Program-made: the position numbers and the translations under genes | Part shown: positions 21,639 to 33,900 of the stretch, piece by piece | Numbering within the stretch: position 1 is the first letter of the stretch | Layout: each line of letters starts with the position of its first letter | Assembly (NCBI GenBank): GCA_018398765.1 | Contig: JAHBMJ010000288.1 | Location: 12,501-48,971, forward strand | Direction: 5' to 3' | DNA length: 36,471 bases | Source of the DNA: Chromera velia | Lineage: Eukaryota > Sar > Chromeraceae | Notes under the pieces: model-generated | What the model was told of the DNA's origin: nothing | The model's database searches: none | What the model saw: only the letters and a program-made list of their open reading frames with translations

Positions 21639-24600
21639 ATGCCCTCTAAAACAGACACAGGCCCAGCAGCGGCCTTCATAGATGCCAAGATGATGAAAAT
21701 CATCGCGGAGACTGCTAAAGCCAAAACCATTAAAGCAGCGGCGCTTCAGTACAATGTGCCCAAAGAGAATGTTCGGGAGTATGTGAAGAAGCTTGATGCA
21801 GGGCACTTTGAGCACCGCAATCTGATGCAGCGCGTCCACCTCCTCTTTCAATGGGCCCTTGCGAGCACAGTCTTCCTGTACCGGTGCTGCCTAAAACTTC
21901 TGGTAAGAAAGCTATACAGGAGGCGGGAAAGGGGCAGATGTGGATTTGTTGACTGTCGTAGAAGAAGCCCGCGACCTTCAACTTTTGCGTACACCTCCCT
22001 TTTGTTTGCTTGCAGGAGCAAGTCCGGATCTGGAGAGCAGAGCGTGCGCGCAGAGCTCTCGAACTTCAAGAGCAGAGAGACGAAGAGGAGCGTCTGGCTC
22101 GAAGGCAGAGGAAGCAGCAGCACCACCGCTCTTCAACCTCTAGGCAAAGCACAAGTGCTTCAGGTGTGTTCCTCTTTCCACTTCTCTTCCCTTCTTGTTT
22201 CTTTTCTCATAGACTGTCCTGTCTTCTTCTGTATGACTCCCTGAGTGCACCGTCCAACGAAGTATCGGCTGTCAACGTTTGATATGTTCTTTCGTTGTGC
22301 ATGCGGGTGCCTGCGTGCAGAGAGCGGGAACAGCTCGCGACCCACTACTTTGAACAGCAGTGCGTCCACTGTAGCTTCTCGCAAAAGTGATTTTTCTTCA
22401 GCCCCCTCCAGTACTCCCCTTAGGCCGGTGGCTGAGTCCCCCACCGCCGCCCCCCAGTCTCGCCGCAGTCAGCAGAATCCTCCCTCCTCCTCCCCCGCCT
22501 CTCGTCAAGTGGAGGCAACTCCCCGCAAGGCGGAGAAGGAGAATAGAGTGGCAGCTAATAGAAAGCCTCAATCTCAGTTTCCCTCCTTGGAGAAAGAGGC
22601 AAAAGAGGAGAAGGAGAAGGAGTCCAATTCTGCTCTTCCGCTTGAATCCAGTGCGGTTTCTGTGAGCCGAGAAGAGAAGGAGAAAGAGGTACAAGGAGAG
22701 AAGGAGAAAGATAATTCCGCTTGTGACACAAAGGCTGAGGTTGAAGTGGAGGGGGGAGAGGGAGGGGCCGAGCAGAAGGAGCGATCTGCTTCTTCGGGTC
22801 TATCGTCAATCCCTCCTTTCACCTCCGCGCCCGGCTCCACTCTCTCCGAGGGTTGTGGTCGCTGCCTGCTCCCCTCATTTCCCCTATCCGATACTCTGTC
22901 CCTCTCGCCTTCCGCACCTGCTGACGCACGCTCGCCCGGTGGGGCAAGTGCTGTAGATGCGCCTGACTTCGTATCTGAGCCTGCCGGTCCCTCTTTCCCC
23001 TCTGCCGCCATCCCCTCTTCCTCCTCCTCCTCCGCTTTTGTTGCACAGCCATCCAAGAGCCTCCGTATCCTCACGGAGAGTAACGAGGAAGAGAGGGAGG
23101 CAGAAAGGAAGCAAGAGCAGGAGGAGGAACAGGCAGAAGCGCCTAAAGAGACGGAAGGAAGGAGAGGGAAGGGAAAGTCGAGGGTGCGCAATGAGGCAGA
23201 CGCAGCCGGTGGTGCTTCAGACAAGGCTACTCGGACATCCGTAGAGACCCTCACAGTCGCTTCAGGATCTGTAGCGTCTCCTGTTGTCAGAGGGGGGGGG
23301 ACGCTTGAGACTGCTTTGACCATGGCCTCGTCCTGTCTGACTGCTGCGACAGGTGCGCACGAGGAAGGTGAAGCTAGCGCCTCGAAGTCGGTGCTTGAGG
23401 CTGACGGACAGGAAGATGAGGAAGTAAGGGGGGAGGCAACAGAAGGCAAGAAGTGCCTTTTGACCCAGAGGCAGAAGCAGATCCGTGCACTGAAGGGGAA
23501 GTTGAAGGACATTCAGAAGCTGCTAGACAAGAAGGCAGCAGGCGAGACGTTGATTGCCAATCAGTTGGTGAAGATTTCCAGAAAGAGCCAGTTGGAAACG
23601 AAGATAGCGGAATTGGAGAGGGAGGAGAGACTTCAACAGGATCCTGCTCCCCTCACCGTTGAGGGCGAGGAGGAACCAGCAGTCGATCCCTCCTCTTCTT
23701 CAAGTGCTTCCGCTTCTTCCTCCACACAACCGCCTGCTGCAGTGCAGTCATCCTCCGCCCGACCCCCATCCCCTCACGGGTCCCACCCTCCCCTTTCCAC
23801 CCCCTCCCATGCGCACCAAAAGAGAGCGCTGTCCATTGTTGTCACCCCTAATGCCAGCAATACCCCCCCACAGCTCTCGGGCAGTGGGAGCCGCGGAGGG
23901 AGACCCCCCCTAAAACCATTCACCCCCACAGGCAATAACCACTCGATGGCATCTCAGCAGCAACAGCAGAAGCAGGCCGCCACTCCCTCAACAGCCGACG
24001 GGGGGCAAAAGTCGGAGGCCGTGACTGCGGCCGAGAAGGTCTGGCCGACTCTTGCGACCGCAATGTCCTCTGTCAAGTCCCCTAAGCCCCGGACAGACAA
24101 GCCTCTGATGGCAACTCCCACCCGCGGTTCCACCGTTCAGAAGATCACCTTCTCCTCGGGAGGGTGTGTCCCTCGAGGGATATCGGCAAGCAGCCTGTCG
24201 GGGGGGCAGCACAACAACAACAACTCTTCTGCCAATTCGTTTCCCTCCAGTGAGAAGGAGACGGGGGTAGGTGGAAACGGAGCTGTTGAAAGGAATGGAC
24301 CTGCAGTTGAAAAGAATGGGCGAGGAGGTGAAGGCACAAAAAGGACGGAACAGGAACACACCAGAGGGTCAGTCAGTCAGTCAGTGAGTTAGTCAGTTCA
24401 CATATCTCGCTGCGCCCTGTCTCTTCCTTCTGTTTGTTTTTGGTGTTCCGTACCTCAGTTCGCAGCCCTCCTCTCCTGCACTTTTATTTTGTGTCTTCGT
24501 GGCTGGGACCAATGAAAGCTTTTTCTGGGAAAGAGTGTCAGCACATGTGTCTACTCTCTTTCGCTGCCTGCCTTGTCAATCTGCAGGGGAGGTGTAAAGG

Positions 24601-24663
24601 AGAGCCCGGACAAGAAGGCGGCGCAGATGACATGCGTTGTAGCAGGTGAGTGAGCAAACCCTT

Positions 24664-24706
<43 letters not shown>

Positions 24707-27393
24707 TCGTGTGTGCGTGCGTGCGTGCGTGCGTGCGTTTGTACGTGTGTGTGTAAGTGAGTGTGTCTTCACATTTACTAGGGCTGCTGTGCCACTTCCC
24801 TTGCCGAAGCATTAATGCAGGCCGAGCTGGCTTTCGGCTTTCTGCAAACGACTTCCAGTGATGTCTCCACGCATTTCTCGCATTTCGCACAATTTCTAGT
24901 GACGTCAAAGAGCTCTCTGTCTCTCTTTCTTCCTTGTTGTCTGCAGACACCTCTGCTCATCTGACCCAACAGCCGCAGCAGCAGCAGCAGCAGCCTGTGG
25001 CGACCATGCCGAGCCCCATGCAGCCCCCCGGGCCCCGGCCGGCCTTTCCGGGGTCCGTCCAACTCTTATCGAGGGGCGCGTCTGCCCCCTCCTACATCTC
25101 CCCTCCAACAGGAGCCCCTCCTCAGCAACAGCAGACCCAGCCCCCTCAGCCTCCCCTCATGCACAGACAGCCTGCCCCGCCCCTGCTGGGCACCAAACCC
25201 GAGCATCTGCTTGTGCGGGGACGAGAGCCTCGGCCTGCAACTGTCCTTCCTGTCCCTGCTGTCGACTCAAGCAGGAGCCAACAGAAGAATGCCATTGCCG
25301 CCCCCAACCAACAGCAGCCTCCAGTGCAGACTACTGCGGTGCCTGTTGAGTCCGCAGCAGTCGAGCATTCTACTCAACCTGCTCCTGCAGAGAAGAAGAA
25401 GGTGGAAGACAAGCCACCTCAGGCCGCCGACACCTCTGCCCCTCAGGTAAAGGCAGACAAAGAGGCGTCGATGCCCTCTCAGCCTTCCACCATTCCCCCC
25501 AGGGGGATCATTCACTTCCAGCCGCCCACCTCCGGCTCTTCTGCCGAGACTCAGGGCCACTACACACAGAACGCTCGATACTCTCACATGAACTCCCGAC
25601 CCCTGGGCCATCATCATGGTCACTTCCACTCCGGAGGATACCATGCGGGGGGCCGTTGGGGGGGACGGGGTGGTCACTACCCGATTTCCGTGACGCACGG
25701 GGGAAGTTACGGGCACCACTCTCGTTCTCTTTACGGAAGAGGCGGAGGGTTCGATCACCACCACGACCACACCCACGACAGCAGCTTCAGGTCAGGAAGG
25801 GGCGGAAGAGGACGAGGGGGATACGGAGGAGGCAGCAGGTTCCGTCCGGTACCTGACTCTGTGCGGGCACGAGAGGATGACAAGGAAAAGGAGACAGAAG
25901 CAAACACACCGGCTGCTGTCGATTCTCAGACTGCGACCAAGGAGCCTCCAGACTCCCGCAGTGTTTCTGCTGCGCCTGCCCAGAGTGCGTCTGTTGCTTC
26001 CACACCCCTGGTGGCAGACACGCCCTCCGAGGCTGCTACCACCAAGCAGAATCAGCCGATTCAGACAAAGTCAAAGTGGCAGAAGAGAGAGACGCAGTCG
26101 CAGCGACAGCATCAGAAGCAGCAGCAGCAACAGGCCCAGCAAGCCCAGCAGAACGCTTCCTCTGCTGATCCCAACCAACAGTCCCAGCAGCAGCAGCGGT
26201 CCCCTGCTGTCCTGGACCCTCCCGCAGTCTCCCAGCAGCAGTCCCATCAGCAGCTGCCGACGATGCCCCTTCCCTTCAACCTGGCAGCTCTGTCTTCGAT
26301 TCCCGCCCCTCTCCCAGGCCTCCAACCGTCCGTGAGTGCGCCTGCAGTCGGGGGGGGCACAGCTGCGTCCCCTTCCAATGGAGGGAACGTTAACGCTCCC
26401 CTTCTGACTCCCAATCCGCAATTGCTCCAACTTCTCAGACAGCAATCCGAGTTCCTCAGCAGACAACAGTCCGCCCCTCAGCAGCAGCAGGCGACTGCAT
26501 CCACAGCAGCGGGACCCAACTTCCCTCCTCCCCCTATGCCGGGACAACAGCAGCAACCTCAGCCTCAGTCGGGTGCCAACACCGGGGTTCTCCCTTTGAA
26601 CCTGAACCTCAACTCGCTGCTGTTGCTGCAGAGCTACGGCCTCATTGGCAATGGAGGACAGTCCCAGGGGGCCTTCCAGCAGGGCCCCGGCATGCCCCCT
26701 TTTCCGGGGTCCATGTCCACCTACGGAGCCGGGCTTTTCGGAGCAGGCAGCGACCCGTTCGTCATCGGGATGCCCAGCAGCAACGCAGCGTCCTCCCCCC
26801 TGCAGACGGTGCCTGTCAAGGCAGCAGCAGGAGAGGGCACAGCCGCCGACAAAGGAGAAAGTACGGACGAAGAGAAAGTCAAAGCACCCGCAGCAAAGGG
26901 GGGGGAAGCTGCCGTGACGGTCCCTGAGGGCGATGCGGCAGGGGGCGAGGCTCCTGCAGGTACCCCCCCGCCCCCCATGGGTATTGACGGCAAGCTCGGG
27001 GAAGGGCAGGCCCCTGTCCCCTTCAACGCCGCCGCCATGCCCCCCAACCTGCCGCAGCTCTTTTCCCTTCCTGGCACTGCACCCCCTCCCCCCCACCCTC
27101 CTAGCAGCTTTGTGGTGCCCGGCAAGACGACCCCTCTGGGCCTGGTGACGCACTTTGTGTACGACCCCGATCAGTTCGCGTGGGTCCAGGTGATCGGAGG
27201 ACCTGCGGCGCCGCAACAGCAGCAGCAGCAGACTCAGCCCCCCCCCCCTCCTGGCCCTGCCCCCCTGGCTGCTCCTCTTCATTCTGCCTCACCTGCCGCT
27301 GGTGCTGGTGACGTGCAGGTCTCGGAGGAGGTGGGGGAGGGGAACGGGTCCGCTGCGGAAGCCGTGAAGGAGGTGACTGAGGTGGGCGCATGA
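21639..27393 (+). CDS. Large Gln-rich RGG-box protein with PYM/eIF2A-like motif, 5 exons
   Basis: Exons: 21639-21902, 22016-22163, 22321-24367, 24587-24645 and 24947-27393 (stop TGA). All junctions are GT-AG, and phases 0, 1, 2, 1 agree, giving 1,654 residues. The ATG at 21639 is the first in its frame. Residues about 25-50 (KTIKAAALQYNVPKENVREY) look like a Psq/CENP-B-type helix-turn-helix. Residues about 90-130 form a charged, Arg/Glu/Gln-rich helix. Residues about 520-577 (IRALKGKLKDIQKLLDKKAA, then ANQLVKISRKSQLETKIAEL) match in spacing the C-terminal helical motif shared by PYM/WIBG and eIF2A, which binds the small ribosomal subunit. Residues about 1061-1144 are a His/Gly/Arg-rich RGG box (RGGRGRGGYGGGSR), typical of RNA binding. 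Several poly-Gln tracts and Pro-rich stretches follow, with a short less-biased patch HFVYDPDQFAWVQV near the C-terminus. I infer a role in mRNA translation or RNP granules. No overall orthologue is recognised, so no gene symbol is given. Confidence 0.8.
24662..24765. repeat. TC, TG and CGTG microsatellite in the fourth intron
   Basis: (TC)n is followed by (TG)n and then (CGTG)n, just downstream of the donor at 24646 of the plus-strand gene. The order in the sense strand (pyrimidine tract, then GT repeats) resembles the repeat in the intron at 17587-17174 of the opposite gene. Confidence 0.95.
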
Positions 27394-30300
27394 GAAACGA
27401 AATGGAGCGGGTGGTTATAGGAGAAAGGAAGGCAGAGAGGCCGAGACAAAATGGATGGGTGCGTGTCAACTTTCTTCTTCTGTCATACATTCATTCATTC
27501 AATGATCGGTGTGTCTCTGCTGCTTCCTAGCTCTGTCGGGTGTCGCCATACTTCCTTCCTTGAAGGGGGGCGTGCACCTCTCCTGCTCGCAGCACAGAGG
27601 GAGAAAGGCTGGCTGGCTGGCAGAAATTTGTCCTTCCTTTTTGTGCTTCTTGCCCTTGTCTGTCCTTCGTCTCTTTTTATCTCTTGCTTGCTTGCTTTTG
27701 TGCTCTGATGGGATCCTGATGCTTGCTGGAAGAGAAGGAAGGAAGACGGGGACAGTAGAACTGGACAACAAAAGCGTTGAGATGAGACACTTTCACGTGC
27801 ATGGACAGTGAAAGCAGGGAAAAGATGAATGGCGCAAAGAGAGACAGTGAGGCAGCGATCCTGCCTCCAATTTTTTGTCTCGGCAGCCGAATAGAGAGAG
27901 ACGAGTGACTAGCCAGCTCACTGAAAGATTGATCTTTCTCCCCCCTGTTCTTTCTCTCTCTTTCCCTTCCGCATCACCCTTTCGTTCCGTTTCGCTTTTT
28001 GTGTGTTGCCTTCCTGTTTGCATTTATTGATTTTTCGCTTCGCTGTGTCGAAGTCGCACCCACCCACCGAGCAGTTCGCAGTTGAAAATCAGTCGATCGG
28101 TCTGCCCATCCATCCATCCATCCACCCATCTGTCTGCCCATCCATCCATCCACCCACCCATCTTTTCACATGACATTACTTCATGTGTTTTTGCTGCAAG
28201 AAGCGGGAGGAGTAGAAGAACAAGAGAAGAGAAAGAGACGAAGAAACAAATCGTCCATGAGAAGCGAGGAGGGAGGCCTTCGAAAGAAGCATTCATCCCT
28301 TCTTCATTTCTTTTGTGCGTCTGCGAAGAGTGTGAACACGGCCTCGGGGGGGGAGGAGGGAGAGGAGGAAGGAATGACGGGAGGTGAGGGCATGTGGAGA
28401 AGGAAAGGTAAATCAAAAAGGAAGGAAAAGGTGTTGCAGCAAAGGGCGTGCGTCATTGGGAGAGAGGGATTCTTCGTTTGAGGCCGAAAGAGGGGGAGGG
28501 AAGGAAGGGGTTCCTTTGAAGCTGTCTCTGTCCCCCTATCGCCCCCCCAGGCGCGTGTTTGCCAGTCGATCTCTGTTTGTCAGTCTGTTTCCCCCCTTCT
28601 TTCTTCTCTTCTCATCTATCCGTTTCTCGTTGCTTCACTAGAGGCGGGGTGGGGTTGTTGGGTGGTTGGGACGAGGCATGCAGGGGAGCCTTCTTCCGCC
28701 TGCGCGTGTGTGTGCTGTTCGGCACCTCGCGAGAAGATTGAAAGAAAGGTGGAGACGAGACGAGAGGGGGTGGGTGTCTTTGGGCATCTGTTTCCTTTGG
28801 TTGAGTAAAGTAGAAGGGGGGGAAGAGGGGGACAAGAAGTGACGAGTATTTGATTCAAGGGACATTGGCAAAAGGCTGTTTGATTGACGAATCAGAGCAT
28901 ACAAAAGTTGATGACAATGGGCGTTTCATCTGAAGTTTTTCTCTGCCCTTCCTCTTCTTGCTCCTCTCTCTCTCTCTTTCTCTCTCTCTCTGTTTTCCTC
29001 TTTCCTTGTGGTCGGGATTTGAAAAGAAAAAAATAGGGAGCGGCCTTCTGTCCGTTCTTGTTTCCTTCCCCGCAATAAAGGAAAGGAAATGTCGGTTCGA
29101 TCTTCTGTCTCCTCACCCACTCACTCTCCGTGCTTCTTCATTACTCCTTCCTTCCTTCCTTGCTTGTCCTTTTCTCTTTTCAACAATAATCAGTTTATCC
29201 TTTTGTCATCTTCTCATGGAAGGGAAAGACTTTTGAATCGCTTTTTCCCCCCCCCTTCAATCCACCCTGTCGCCCCCCCCCTTGAAGAATTCCTTCCGAT
29301 TGATCTGATCGGTTGGTCGATCAATCGATTGATTGATTGAGGTGATGAATGAATGGGCTTTCCTGCAAGGTCAGAGAGCCCCCTTCCTCCCATGCGGCAT
29401 TCATTCTTTGAGGAAGGAAGAAAGGAGAAGTCTGTCTGTCTGTCGGTTTCCTTCTCGAATAAATTCTTCCTTTCTTCCTTCCACCTCTGCTGTTCCTTCC
29501 ACGTTCAGTATCCATCCCATTCTTTCAATCCCACCGACCGACCGAGCGCCTCCTTACGGATCCTCTGGACTTTAGAGTCACCACCCTCTTTCCTCTCTCT
29601 GACCTTCCTTTTTCTTCTCGTTTTCTATCTGTTGGATGGATGGATGGATTGATGGTGCTTGTTTGTTGGGTTCCCCGCTGCGTGCCTTCCTTTTTGTCCG
29701 CGTGGCGTCCCTCTGTTCTTTCCTTCTCCTTCCCCTGTTTGTCTTCCTTTCCTTCTCTCTCTATGTGCAATTTCGTGGAGACAGAAAGGAAGTGATGGGT
29801 GCCTTCTGCTGCTGCGAGAGAAGGGAAGGGAAGGGGAAAAAAGAAACTTTCACTGGAGAGAAGAGAGAGGAAGGGGGTTACGCTGAGCAACGCTCGCTCT
29901 TCTGACGGACTGATCTGTCTGATGAGATAGATCCCTTCGAAGTTGAAAGGAGAAAGTTGAGTAGACTGTTGGCCGGCCTGAGGAAGTTAGGGAGTTCGGA
30001 TGGATGATCATATTCCTTCTTTGATCAGCCCCATCCGTCCGGTGGGACGCAGACACACAAAAGAAACGAACGAGAAGGCGTGATCGACGCCTGACCGGCT
30101 CGCTCTTTCTCTCTTCACGCACACGTCTCCCTCCCCTTCTCCCCACCAGCCCCCACGAGTCCGTGGTGGGCCCGCAGTGGTGGAGGGGACCGATGGACGG
30201 GCCCTCTCTTTTCTTCCTTTCCTTCATGCACTCATTCCCTCATCCATCCATCCATGCAGCAAATTGCTCTGATCTACCCGTGCACCCATGGAAGAACGGA

Positions 30301-33300
30301 TGTTCGTTCTCACTCTCTTAATTTCGTGTGTTGTTTGTGGTTCCATCCATCATCTGTCTGGTGCTGCTTTTTTCTTCCCTTCCCTCCCTTCAGTCTTCTG
30401 TCCGTCATGCACTTTCTCTTTCTCCGTCTTGCGTCGGTCTTGTTGGTTCACTGTGTGTCTGTGAGTGTGCGCAACGGTTTTTTTAATGAATGAATGGCAT
30501 AGTCAAAGTACGAAGAGAGAACGAAAGAAAGTGAAGTGGGAGGAGAACTTTCTCTCTCTCTACTGCAGGGGTTGCAAGAGGGAAGGGGACAGGGAGGCCC
30601 CACTTTTTGCTTGCTTGCTTGAACAAGTTTCGGGTGGATGGAGTGACGGACGTGGAGGGTGAGAGAGAGAGTGGCGAATCGGTTCGAAGATAGAAAGAGA
30701 AAGAGAGATGGAAGTCAAGACGACGTGAGGACAAAGAGGGATGGAAAGGGAGGGTGATACACCCCCCCTCTCACAAAACACTCGCTACCTTCGTGCAGTG
30801 CAGTCGTTCGTGGGGGTCTGCACAAAGATAGAAAGAGAGAGTTCAGGAGGAAAAAGAAAGCGCAGACCTGAAAAGAAAGAAGGGAAGAAAAAAGGAAGTC
30901 TTGGATCTTTCCCTTTCTTTGCCGCTCTTAGGAAGGATCAGTGCAGATCTGTCCGTATGCGTGCGTCACCCCGTTTGCGTCTTCTTTCTTTCTTCATTGC
31001 GTTTCTTCCTGCTTGTCTGGGAGTAGATGTTGCAGAGTTGCTGGCTGGCTGTTGTTGTTGGTCATCTCACCTCTCTTCCCTCCCGCCGTCCTTGGGCGTC
31101 TGTCCGTCTAAATGTTTGTCTTTCTTTCTCTCTCCTTCCAATGAAACCTCAATCGATCGAACCGCGTCTCTCCTTCCCTCTTTTCGTGATTGAGTAAGTG
31201 AGTGAGTGCATGCTTGCAAAGGTAGTGGAAGGAAGGAAGAAAGACAGAAAGAAAGAAAGAAAGAAAATCCTACAAGTGGAGGGAGAAGTACATGAGGAGG
31301 AACGGCAGAGCGGGGCCATGCGCCTCCATGATGCATTGAACGAACGAGGGTTCACTGATGTATGGATGCAGTGTGTGTGTGTGTGTGTGTACGCGCGCGC
31401 GCGCGCGCGCGCGTCTTCTTTCGCAATTTTTCAAAAAGAAAGTGTCTATCGTTTCTTCCGATGGTCGGCTCACCTTCCCTTCTATTCTCACGCACGACAG
31501 AACAGAAAAGGCCGGAGGGAGCCGAGAGGAGAGGGCGCCTCGACGGCTGCATCGCATCATTCGGGGAAAAGAGGGCGGATAGAGGGGATGGATGCCTCAA
31601 GAGGAAAGCCGCTCGACAGACAGACACTTCAAGGGATGGGCCGATGGAATGAAACGATCTGTCGGTCTGGGTAGGTTTATTTTATCCTGTCCTCTCCACC
31701 CTTTCCTTCCTTTCCTTTCTTGGGCTCATTGTGGAAGGGGCAGAAGGGAGTACGGACAGAATGAAGAGGTGATTTCGATCATTCGAGGGACGTGCAATCC
31801 CTCCCCTTCCATTCCGTCCTGTCGTTGTATCGACGTTTCCTTTTCCTCTTCTTCCTTTTCCCTTGGGAGAGAACAGCGGCCTGCCTTCGATTTTCTCTCT
31901 TGCTTTCTCTCTTCTCCTTTCTGCATGCGTGTCTGTCCTTTGGACTTTGGTCACGTTCTGTCTTCAGTCTTCTTTCGAGAGGCTGAGGGGAGGATAAAAG
32001 AAGGATGCACGCAGTTGAAGCAGGAGGACAAGAAAAGAAAAAGTGCGAGTGTGGACGGTGCCAAATCTTTTCTCTCTTTCGTTCGGTTTTTTCATTTCTC
32101 CCCTCAGTTCCCTGTTCAAAATTCTTTTCTCCTTTTCATTCTTCAACGCAAAATGAAAGAAGGCACCAAAGGTTCTTTCACTCTCTCTTCTGTTAGACAG
32201 TCTCGTCTCCTTTCTCGGCTTATCCGATCGACTACTAGACCAAACAGACAAACCACACAGCCACGCCGTGCATCTTGCAAGGCAGTTGGCGTGTTCGTTC
32301 CTAAATTCTTTTCTTCCCCTGTTTGCGTGTCCGCTGACGTGCACCCATGTGTGTTTTCTCTCTTGCCTTGAGTTGCTTTTGTTTCTCTTGCCAACAACTT
32401 CCTTCCAGAAGACGCAGGGACGAGAAAAACAGCCCTGTCTTTCGAATTCTGGAGAGACAGACAGAGTATGCCACTTCTTTCTTTAAGTAATTGCATGAAG
32501 AGAAGACGTTATTCGTCACGCTTTTTTTGTGTCTGCGTCAATGCTTATAATTCGTTCATCACTCAAATCTTCTGGCGATATGCTTCTCCGCAGGCTGCTC
32601 AAAATTTCCCTCCCTGTACTTTTTTTTTTTTTTGGTTGCTAGCTTTTGGGCCGCAGACATGCAGACTTGCTTTGAATGGAGGGGGGGGGGCGGTCCAAAG
32701 CAACTGCTGCTGATTGTGGGAGTGCCGAGGTAAGGCCGACGTGCTTCGTCGCGGAGCTCCAAAGCCAGGGAGGCTTGTGAAAAGAAAAAGAGGGACGGAA
32801 CCGTCAGGATTCTTTCTTTCTTTCTTCTCCGGGGCGTGTGAGACAGACAGACTGACTGACAGACAGATACAGGCGGAGAAAAGTCAGACACAAAACGACA
32901 AAGAGAGCAGAAAACAAAGTGAAAGTAGAGGTGAGTGAGAAAGAGGCGCTTCTCCTCTGCTGTATCATTTCACTCATTGCTGTGGCTTGGTGTCAATCAA
33001 AATATGCTCCTCTTTTCCCTCCCTTTCATCCATCCATCCATCGTCCCTCGAGTAGATCGACAGGTTGCACTTTAGAAAGGGGGAGGGATGCTTGTCCGTC
33101 TCCCTATCGCTAGTGAGTCTGTTGTAATTTTTCCGTTCCTCTCAACATTCATTTCATCGGATTTGTTCGGAATCAGATGGGTGGGTGCGAGGAAGTGCGA
33201 GAGACGGAAAGAGACGGGGGGAGAAAAACGAAAAGAAAGAGAGTCCGGAGCCACAGAGAGAGAAAAGGGGTTCCTGCCAGGCTGTTGAGAAAGAGAGAGA

Positions 33301-33900
33301 CGCCTCTTGGGCTGTTGAATAGTCATTCTTCTCTTCACCTTCCTTTGTTTTTCTTTCGGGGGTCTCTGTCTTCCCTTTCCGTCTGTTGTTTTTCTGTTAA
33401 GTGGGGGGATCCCACTTACTCGCGTTTTCTTTAAAATTGCTTTAGAGGAGAAAAATTCGCTGTTTGTTTTTTTTTACGTATTCTACTTCCTTTCGATTTT
33501 TCTAGCAGACTGTGACTCGTGTGCAGTCTCATTCATTCACACATGGCAGCCGTACAACGTGCTTTTTCTTCTTTTTCTCTTTTTCTTTCGGACGGAGTTC
33601 CCTCTTTGCATGACCAAGAAAAAAGTCTTGCAGGACAGTGCTGAGTAGATCTTTTTCAGTGAGGACATGTATGCACTTCTTTTTCATGCTTTCTTTCTTT
33701 CTCTCAAAAAGCTGCCAGACAACCAGGCAGAAAGAGAAAGGCAAGAAAGGATCAGATCGACCGATGGATGGATGGATCAGTATGCTTTGGTTGCGGAAAG
33801 ACAAAGGGGGTGAAGGAGCAGGTTGGTTACGCAGGGAGGGGACAGGAACTCCATCGAGAATTCACGCGAGACTGTCACGTGGACATCATGCAGAAGTTTT
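27394..33900. other. 6.5-kb stretch without a supportable gene; purine and pyrimidine blocks
   Basis: The start is presumably the 3' UTR of the preceding gene. The stretch is GC-balanced but made of alternating pyrimidine-rich (TTCCTTCC, TCTCTC) and purine-rich (GGAAGG, AAAGAAAG) blocks. Short (CATC)n repeats lie at about 28106-28160. Open frames up to 259 codons occur on both strands, but their translations are Ser/Phe/Leu- or Arg/Lys/Glu-rich echoes of this composition with no domain. AATAAA occurs near 29073 and 29458. A long 3' UTR, a non-coding RNA or degenerate repeat DNA are all possible. Confidence 0.4.
31372..31413. repeat. (GT)n-(CG)n alternating purine-pyrimidine tract
   Basis: About 19 bp of GT repeat joins, through one A, about 22 bp of perfect CG repeat. 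Such tracts are favourable for left-handed Z-DNA. Confidence 0.9.

Noticed and set aside
22574-23512. Minus-strand 312-codon frame opposite the RGG protein
   Set aside because: It is the antisense reading of the Ser/Glu-rich exon 22321-24367; its Ser runs come from reversed Glu/Lys codons.
26071-27282. Minus-strand 403-codon frame rich in Leu and Arg
   Set aside because: It is the antisense reading of CAG/CAA glutamine tracts (Leu-Leu-Leu), while the plus strand fits in phase with upstream exons.
28082-28165. Direct repeats of CATCCATC that might suggest an array
   Set aside because: It is a simple tetranucleotide microsatellite with no unique spacers, not a CRISPR array, and this is a eukaryotic sequence.
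31592-32371. Plus-strand 259-codon open frame in the gene-free stretch
   Set aside because: The translation is a Ser/Phe/Arg-rich mixture mirroring base composition, with no motif, no splice partner and equally open frames nearby.
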